Position numbers and translations under genes: made by a program. DNA of 64,000 bases from Planctomycetaceae bacterium (lineage in GTDB: Bacteria > Planctomycetota > Planctomycetia > Planctomycetales > Planctomycetaceae): contig CP051247.1 in the NCBI GenBank assembly GCA_017795105.1, forward strand, positions 2,542,001-2,606,000, read 5' to 3'. Below the pieces are notes generated by a model. That model saw only the letters and a list, made by a program, of their open reading frames with translations, searched no databases and was not told where the DNA came from. Within the stretch, counting starts at the first letter, position 1. The number at the start of each line of letters is the position of its first letter. Positions 58,311 to 64,000 of the stretch are shown in pieces.

Positions 58311-58507
58311 ACTCGACGCCTGAGTTAAAGCGAATTCATAATTCCACTTCAGATGCATGCAAGGGCACGCTCAAGTAATTCAGGCTATTGGCGACCGCGC
58401 GACGGCAGGGAGAGCATGAGAATACTCGATTCCGTGAGGCATCACGAGAACGGGAGACCTCGTGCCGACTGCGTCGGCCCCGGTAGCGGAGCAACCGGGG
58501 CTACCCC
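58261..58507. repeat. Family E element: 16-bp inverted arms
   Basis: GGGGTAGCCCCGGTTG (58261-58276) and CAACCGGGGCTACCCC (58492-58507) are perfect complements about 215 nt apart. The left arm continues into its own hairpin, CCCCGGTTG-ATT-CAACCGGGG. It is of the same kind as other planctomycete intergenic repeats. Confidence 0.8.
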
Positions 58508-58627
58508 AAAACTCTCGTCGCTGTAAGTCCCGCATTCGCGCCACTCAGACGCACGCGTCTGAGTCATCCGGGTTCTTGCGTTTCAACGCGAACGCGTGAC
58601 AACGGATTCCGGAGTACAGGCCGCGCG

Positions 58628-58670
58628 CAAAAAAATCGCCGTCGTCTGAGGAAATCCGCAGACGACGGCG
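58628..58670 (-). terminator. Terminator for the BBP2-like porin
   Basis: CGCCGTCGTCTG and CAGACGACGGCG form a 12-bp stem. The A run on its left gives a T run on the minus strand, directly downstream of the porin stop. Confidence 0.85.
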
Positions 58671-58720
58671 TGGCGTCGTGAACACATTGTTCTGCATCAG
58701 GTTCGATGCAGCCCCCTGAA

Positions 58721-60034
<1,314 letters not shown>

Positions 60035-60061
60035 GTTTCTCCTTGCTCTCCCTTGGGATGA

Positions 60062-60151
60062 TTTGTGGCAGAGTGAAGGCAGGTTTACGCTCCTGCATCA
60101 CAGATCCCCACCTGCGAGGATCTGATCTCATGCAGGAGGATCTGCCACAAA
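60062..60151 (-). promoter_or_regulatory. Large nested inverted repeat in the porin leader
   Basis: Three perfectly paired stems are nested: TTTGTGGCAGA with TCTGCCACAAA (60062-60072 and 60141-60151), CTCCTGCAT with ATGCAGGAG (60090-60098 and 60130-60138), and CAGATCC with GGATCTG (60101-60107 and 60118-60124). Together 27 base pairs form one ~90-nt hairpin, ending 28 nt before the porin ATG. It may be a regulatory RNA element or a palindromic repeat. The rest of the 601-nt gap 60035-60635 holds only the terminator at 60580. Confidence 0.6.
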
Positions 60152-60579
60152 ACGAACGAACCAGGACTGAAATCCTGTGACGAGCGCAAATGGGGCAACT
60201 CTTTCAGAAAGATTTATCGGCCACACTTGTGAAACAGGATGAAATGAATTGACTGGCCCTGCCGTCAAAACAGCTTCCTGAGAAATAATTCTGCAAGATC
60301 GAAATAACCGTTACAGATTACCAGAATTCCGTGAACACATTGTCACGTCTCGCCCCGGTTGTGCTGGATTTTCAGGCACAAAAATCCACTAGTTCGGCTT
60401 TCCCAGATTCTCCGGCACGACCTGCGAACCTGGAAATGGGCTTCTGGCAAGCCGCCTTTCCATGAATTTTCCAGAAAATCGGCCCGCTGGCCCGGTCAGC
60501 CGATTCGCCGGATCGATCCCGTGAGATGGTTTCTCTCGATTTCGCAGCCTCGCCAGGCTTACTCAATCGCCGATCCCAA

Positions 60580-60613
60580 CAAAAAAAGCCGCCCCGGGTA
60601 AACGGGGCGGCTT
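60580..60613 (-). terminator. Terminator for the cysteine-rich protein gene
   Basis: AAGCCGCCCCG and CGGGGCGGCTT form an 11-bp stem with a seven-base A run on the left, which is a T run on the minus strand. Confidence 0.9.
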
Positions 60614-60635
60614 CGGTTCTTGTCGACGGCGCGAG

Positions 60636-61025
60636 TTACTTCGCGACTTCCTCGTGCGGAATACAATCGTCGTTGCAGCAGGGGTAATACTTCTTCAGGT
60701 TCCACTTGAAGCGGCAGCAGTCCCGTTCGAACTCGAAGATCTTCAATGTGTTGATCTTCCGGATCCGTGGGCAGCCGAGCTCGCAGCACTTCTGCCAGGG
60801 AAATTTGACGGGGGGAATGCAGACGTAGTCCTTTTCCACCTGCCAGCAGTAGTCGTCCTCCGTCTCGTGCTCCCAGCAGGGATGGCATGTCGCTTTATAC
60901 GGCTCGCACACAGGCGGGCAGCACGGGGGACAGCCGTGTGTCTCGAGACAGGCGTCCTGGGCCGAGACGGTCGTACCGCCGCAGATCGCCAGTAACAGAA
61001 GGGCCAGAGAGCCAGTTTTCCACAT
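60636..61025 (-). CDS. Small cysteine-rich exported protein
   Basis: The 129-residue product starts at the ATG at 61023-61025, with AGAGGTG upstream. The signal peptide (KTGSLALLLLAICGG) ends near VSAQDA. The mature ~107 residues contain 17 Cys, many as CC or CxxC pairs, for example THGCPPCCPPVCEPY, KCCELGCPRI, RDCCRF and YPCCNDDC. Such a density outside the cytoplasm suggests disulfide cross-linking or metal binding. It lies between two porin genes on the same strand, with its own terminator. Function unknown; a role in the envelope is inference. Confidence 0.8.
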   Translation of the reverse strand: MWKTGSLALLLLAICGGTTVSAQDACLETHGCPPCCPPVCEPYKATCHPCWEHETEDDYCWQVEKDYVCIPPVKFPWQKCCELGCPRIRKINTLKIFEFERDCCRFKWNLKKYYPCCNDDCIPHEEVAK

Positions 61026-61123
61026 GTTTTCACCTCTTATATAAGCACCGGCAAGAAACCGGCAGGATGTCGATGTCGGACCGGTTGGAATCGGGCCGTT
61101 GAGTCGAGGGTTAGGGATGTGCT

Positions 61124-62728
61124 CTAGAAGTCGGCTCCGAAGCGAATCCCGGCCGTGAGCGAGTTTCCGCCCGTGAAGCCGTTTACCGGTTCGTGGTCGC
61201 GGATATCGCCGTAAATCAGGTTGAACTGCACTCGAGAGTAGGCCGTCCAGTACCAATTCAGGCCCAGCGTCGCCGTCTGACCGACACCGCCGCGGATGTC
61301 CTGATCGGAAATATCGAGCATGTCGTACCGACCAGCCACCTGCCAGGCGCCCCAGCCCCTTCCGATTCCGCCACAGCAGCGTTCCACCAGGAAGAAGTTT
61401 TCGAAGGGACGGATGCGGTCGATGGAGCCGTCGATGCGGTCGATCGGAATATGCTCGCCGGTCAGGAAGTACGAGGCCTGGACGTAGTAGCCGTCGAAAT
61501 GCAGATCGGGACCGGTGCCGGCCGTGGTGTCGTCCCGCTGCATCCAGATATTCATGTATTCGCTGGTCAGCTGCAGAGCACCGATGTTGAGCATCGATTC
61601 AAAGGCCAGCACTTCGTACCAGTCCGCTCCGGCGATACGCCCCGTGTTGAGCCAGCGAGACTCCGAACGCTGCGAGAGCCGGGTGCGGAAGCGGCCTTCG
61701 TTGCTGTTGCTCACCATATCATCGGCGTCGCCGTCCGGGTTGGCGAACATCCCCGCTACCCCGAGATGGAGATAACCGCGACCGCCAGAAGTGCAGTCGT
61801 ACCAAGGAGTCCCCGTGAATCGGAAGTGGAGCCCATACTGTCCCGCGTCGCCCCGGTTGGCCCGGTCGCCGGCCGAGTTTTCGAGGGTGGCGATCCCGTA
61901 CTGCCAGTTGAACGACTCGGCATCGTTATAGCCGTGCATCATGATTCCCATCCGGCGGGCATCTTCGTTCACGGCTTCCACGACCAGCGGACGTTCCAGG
62001 AAAATGTTGAACCGGCTGCTGTTCCAGTGATCCAGGCCGATTGGCCGCTTCTGATGGCCGAGAATCAGACTCTGGTTATACGGGAGCTCTTTGAAGCCGA
62101 TGTAAACGTCTTTGATGGCGGCGTCTTCCAGTTCCGCGAAGTCGAGCTGCATTCGCCAGAACATGGTTTGAGTGATATCGCCGGAGAATTCCATCCGGAT
62201 TCGACGGAACGCCCAGACATCTTCCGGATCTTTTCCGTAGTTGGGCGAAGCCGGATCAGAGTTTTCGAAGTAGTCAATTCCCTCGCTCGATTCGGCGAAG
62301 TTCCAGTGATCCCAGTGAATTCGACCGCCGACCTTGAACGTGGTCTTCTTCAGGGCGTCCTGTTTTTTCTTCTCTTCGGCCGCCTTCATCTTCTCCCAGT
62401 TCTCTTCCAGCTTCGCGAGCCGGTCGAGAACTTCTTCGTCGACAGTCTTGACCTCAGCGACACCGGGGAGCAGATCACTCGGCTCACCCTGCTCGTAATG
62501 AGCCTCAAGCTTCTCGATTCGGGTCTCAGACTTTTCGATTCGAACGGCCAGGTCTTCCAGCCAGTTGTCACTAGTATTCTTGAAGACCAGTTCGGAGGGC
62601 ACATTGGCAGTCGCCAGCGGCGTAGCAATCGAAGCCGGAGCCGGCGGTGGTGGAACCGGTGGCGATGCGATGGCCGGTGCTGCGCATAAACAGCACACGA
62701 GACTGGTAAACGTGGATCGAATTTTCAC
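61124..62728 (-). CDS. Outer-membrane porin, OprP-like
   Basis: The 534-residue protein starts at a GTG at 62726-62728 with AGGA eight bases upstream. A signal peptide (TSLVCCLCAAPAIASPP) and a Pro/Ala-rich linker precede a coiled-coil-like segment (about 60-120, with RIEKSETRIEKLEAHYEQG), probably anchoring the barrel to peptidoglycan or forming trimers. The barrel (about 130-534) has strand pairs like RRIRMEFSGDITQTMFWRMQ, GHQKRPIGLDHWNSS and a C-terminal Phe. It fits the phosphate-selective porin O/P family. Substrate specificity cannot be read from the sequence. Confidence 0.9.
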   Translation of the reverse strand: MKIRSTFTSLVCCLCAAPAIASPPVPPPPAPASIATPLATANVPSELVFKNTSDNWLEDLAVRIEKSETRIEKLEAHYEQGEPSDLLPGVAEVKTVDEEVLDRLAKLEENWEKMKAAEEKKKQDALKKTTFKVGGRIHWDHWNFAESSEGIDYFENSDPASPNYGKDPEDVWAFRRIRMEFSGDITQTMFWRMQLDFAELEDAAIKDVYIGFKELPYNQSLILGHQKRPIGLDHWNSSRFNIFLERPLVVEAVNEDARRMGIMMHGYNDAESFNWQYGIATLENSAGDRANRGDAGQYGLHFRFTGTPWYDCTSGGRGYLHLGVAGMFANPDGDADDMVSNSNEGRFRTRLSQRSESRWLNTGRIAGADWYEVLAFESMLNIGALQLTSEYMNIWMQRDDTTAGTGPDLHFDGYYVQASYFLTGEHIPIDRIDGSIDRIRPFENFFLVERCCGGIGRGWGAWQVAGRYDMLDISDQDIRGGVGQTATLGLNWYWTAYSRVQFNLIYGDIRDHEPVNGFTGGNSLTAGIRFGADF

Positions 62729-63143
62729 GGAGTATCCTTAACTCTTGAGAGACACGACCTGCGGCCGGCTCTTACAACTGAAGTCCCTTCAGAGGCGCCC
62801 TTGTCCCCGCGCCGGCGAACATCCGGTTGTTCCGGATCTTCCACCAACGACTACTCTGTGAGCTGAATCGACTGTGCGGAAATTGTGGATTCGTACGGAG
62901 ATCGGAGTTGAACCGAATCTTAACAATTCCTTCAAATTCGCTTTCTGATTGTGTCGGCTGTAACGATTGTGTGGCCTGCAGGACAATCTCATGTACAGGT
63001 ACTTCACGCGAAACGAGTCGGAATCGTTCGCGGGATTCCGTCCTGCTCGCGGCCACGCTGGCATGGTCCCGGGCCTCTTGGTAGTCTGCCTGTTTGCAAT
63101 CACGTGATACTTGGAAATTTGCACAGAGAAAGGTTTGATCCGG
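62729..63143. other. Intergenic region between divergent porin and hisG
   Basis: This 415-nt region should hold promoters for both genes. It contains several AT-rich patches (near 62910-62945), but I could not name a promoter with confidence. No repeat or gene is seen. Confidence 0.4.
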
Positions 63144-64000
63144 ATGGCGGACAAGCTGCTGAAACTCGGAATCCCTGCTGGGTCGTTACAGGAAGCGACC
63201 GCCGATCTGTTCCGCCAGGCGGGCTACAACATCAAATTCTCATCGCGTTCGTACTACCCGACGGTCGACGATGACGAGATCGAATGCCTCTCGATCCGCG
63301 CCCAGGAAATGGCCCGCTACGTCGAACAGGGCATTCTCGACGCCGGTATTACCGGTCACGACTGGATTACCGAGACGGGAGCCGACGTTCACGAAGTGTG
63401 TGAACTGGTCTTCTCGAAGGTCAGCCGTCGCCCCGTTCGATGGGTTCTGGCCGTGCCGGAAGATTCCGATATCCGCTCCGTGAAAGACCTCGAAGGTAAG
63501 CGAATCGCCACCGAAGCGGTCGGTCTGACCAAGATGTACCTCGAGAAGCACGGCGTGAAAGCCGATGTCGAGTTCTCCTGGGGAGCGACGGAAGTGAAGC
63601 CGCCGCGACTGGTCGATGCGATCGTCGAAGTGACCGAGACCGGTTCGTCGCTGCGGGCCAACAGCCTGCGAATCGTCGACGAAGTGCTGCAGAGCACGAC
63701 GCGACTGATTGTGAACAAGAACGCCTGGGCCGATGACTGGAAGCAGCAGAAGCTGAACAATATCGCCCTGATGCTGCAGTCCTGCCTGGCCGCCGAAGGC
63801 AAAGTCGGTCTGATGCTGAACGTTCGCCGGACGGATCTGGAGAAGGTCTTGAAGAGCCTCCCTGCCCTGCAGCAACCGACGGTCTCTTCGCTGTCCGATC
63901 CCGACTGGGTCGCCATCAATACGATCATCAACGAGTCGGTCGTCCGTACGATCATCCCGGAACTCCGCGACGCCGGCGCCACCGGCATCGTCGAGTTCCC
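63144..64000 (+). CDS. hisG: ATP phosphoribosyltransferase, 3' end cut by window edge
   Basis: At least 285 residues are encoded from the ATG at 63144, with AAAGG about nine bases upstream. HisG joins ATP and PRPP in the first step of histidine synthesis. LLKLGIPAGSLQEATADLF, DAGITGHDWITETGADV and the PRPP-binding VDAIVEVTETGSSLRANSLR are signatures. The length beyond ~210 residues and the C-terminal ACT-like end (NTIINESVVRTIIPELRDAG) show it is the long, HisZ-independent type. The frame stays open at the window edge, close to the expected C-terminus. Confidence 0.95.
   Translation, partial: MADKLLKLGIPAGSLQEATADLFRQAGYNIKFSSRSYYPTVDDDEIECLSIRAQEMARYVEQGILDAGITGHDWITETGADVHEVCELVFSKVSRRPVRWVLAVPEDSDIRSVKDLEGKRIATEAVGLTKMYLEKHGVKADVEFSWGATEVKPPRLVDAIVEVTETGSSLRANSLRIVDEVLQSTTRLIVNKNAWADDWKQQKLNNIALMLQSCLAAEGKVGLMLNVRRTDLEKVLKSLPALQQPTVSSLSDPDWVAINTIINESVVRTIIPELRDAGATGIVEF

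Noticed and set aside
57972..58358. Short frames on both strands after the M16 peptidase gene
   Set aside because: They overlap inverted repeats and have no ribosome-binding site or recognisable composition.
61193..62689. Long plus-strand frame opposite the OprP-like porin
   Set aside because: The minus-strand frame has a signal peptide, porin strands and a terminal Phe; the plus frame has none and no ribosome-binding site.

Overview
The window looks like chromosomal DNA of a planctomycete (Planctomycetota, probably order Planctomycetales). This rests on the broken-up S10/spc/alpha ribosomal cluster (no rpsN, rpmD, infA, adk or rpsD at their usual places), a DUF6807 protein, BBP2- and OprP-like porins, cysteine-rich secreted proteins, and several families of palindromic intergenic repeats. 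No rRNA, tRNA, CRISPR array, insertion sequence or prophage could be supported.

Layout. 1-1932: a partial hypothetical gene and a membrane PIN/TRAM protein, both on the minus strand. 2262-17784: nine consecutive minus-strand paralogues of one ~540-580-residue secreted or membrane-anchored family, the last six joined by overlapping or near-touching stop/start codons. This array is the most unusual content of the window. 18093-20768: three unrelated genes (secreted hypothetical, lipoprotein, DUF6807). 21091-37067: the ribosomal protein/secY/map/rpoA supercluster on the plus strand, with a promoter candidate before rpsJ, a terminator plus three hairpins before secY, a second promoter candidate before rpmJ and a terminator after rplQ. 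37325-46651: metabolism and transport: a CobA-HemD fusion for uroporphyrinogen III chemistry, acetolactate synthase, a small hypothetical protein, glycine C-acetyltransferase, a divergent Nramp-like transporter and GatB. 46814-51000: a HigBA-like toxin-antitoxin pair and small secreted or membrane proteins plus an esterase. 51629-56634: DegT-family aminotransferase, LspA, a GNAT/JmjC-like gene pair and DoxX. 56675-63143: M16 peptidase, two porins flanking a cysteine-rich secreted protein, and a 90-nt nested inverted repeat in one porin leader. 63144-end: hisG, cut by the window edge.

The nine-paralogue array has signs of ongoing duplication and homogenisation: 89-nt segments around the membrane anchor are identical at 88 positions between two non-adjacent members. 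All members share an N-terminal Glu-Thr-Thr motif, a helical middle, and a C-terminal module resembling the Asp-rich end of type II secretion major pseudopilins (GspG). Five members keep an uncleaved N-terminal anchor and four have ordinary signal peptides. The function is unknown.

Gene starts were chosen from start codons, Shine-Dalgarno-like sequences and family lengths. All family assignments come from motif recognition by eye, without database searches.
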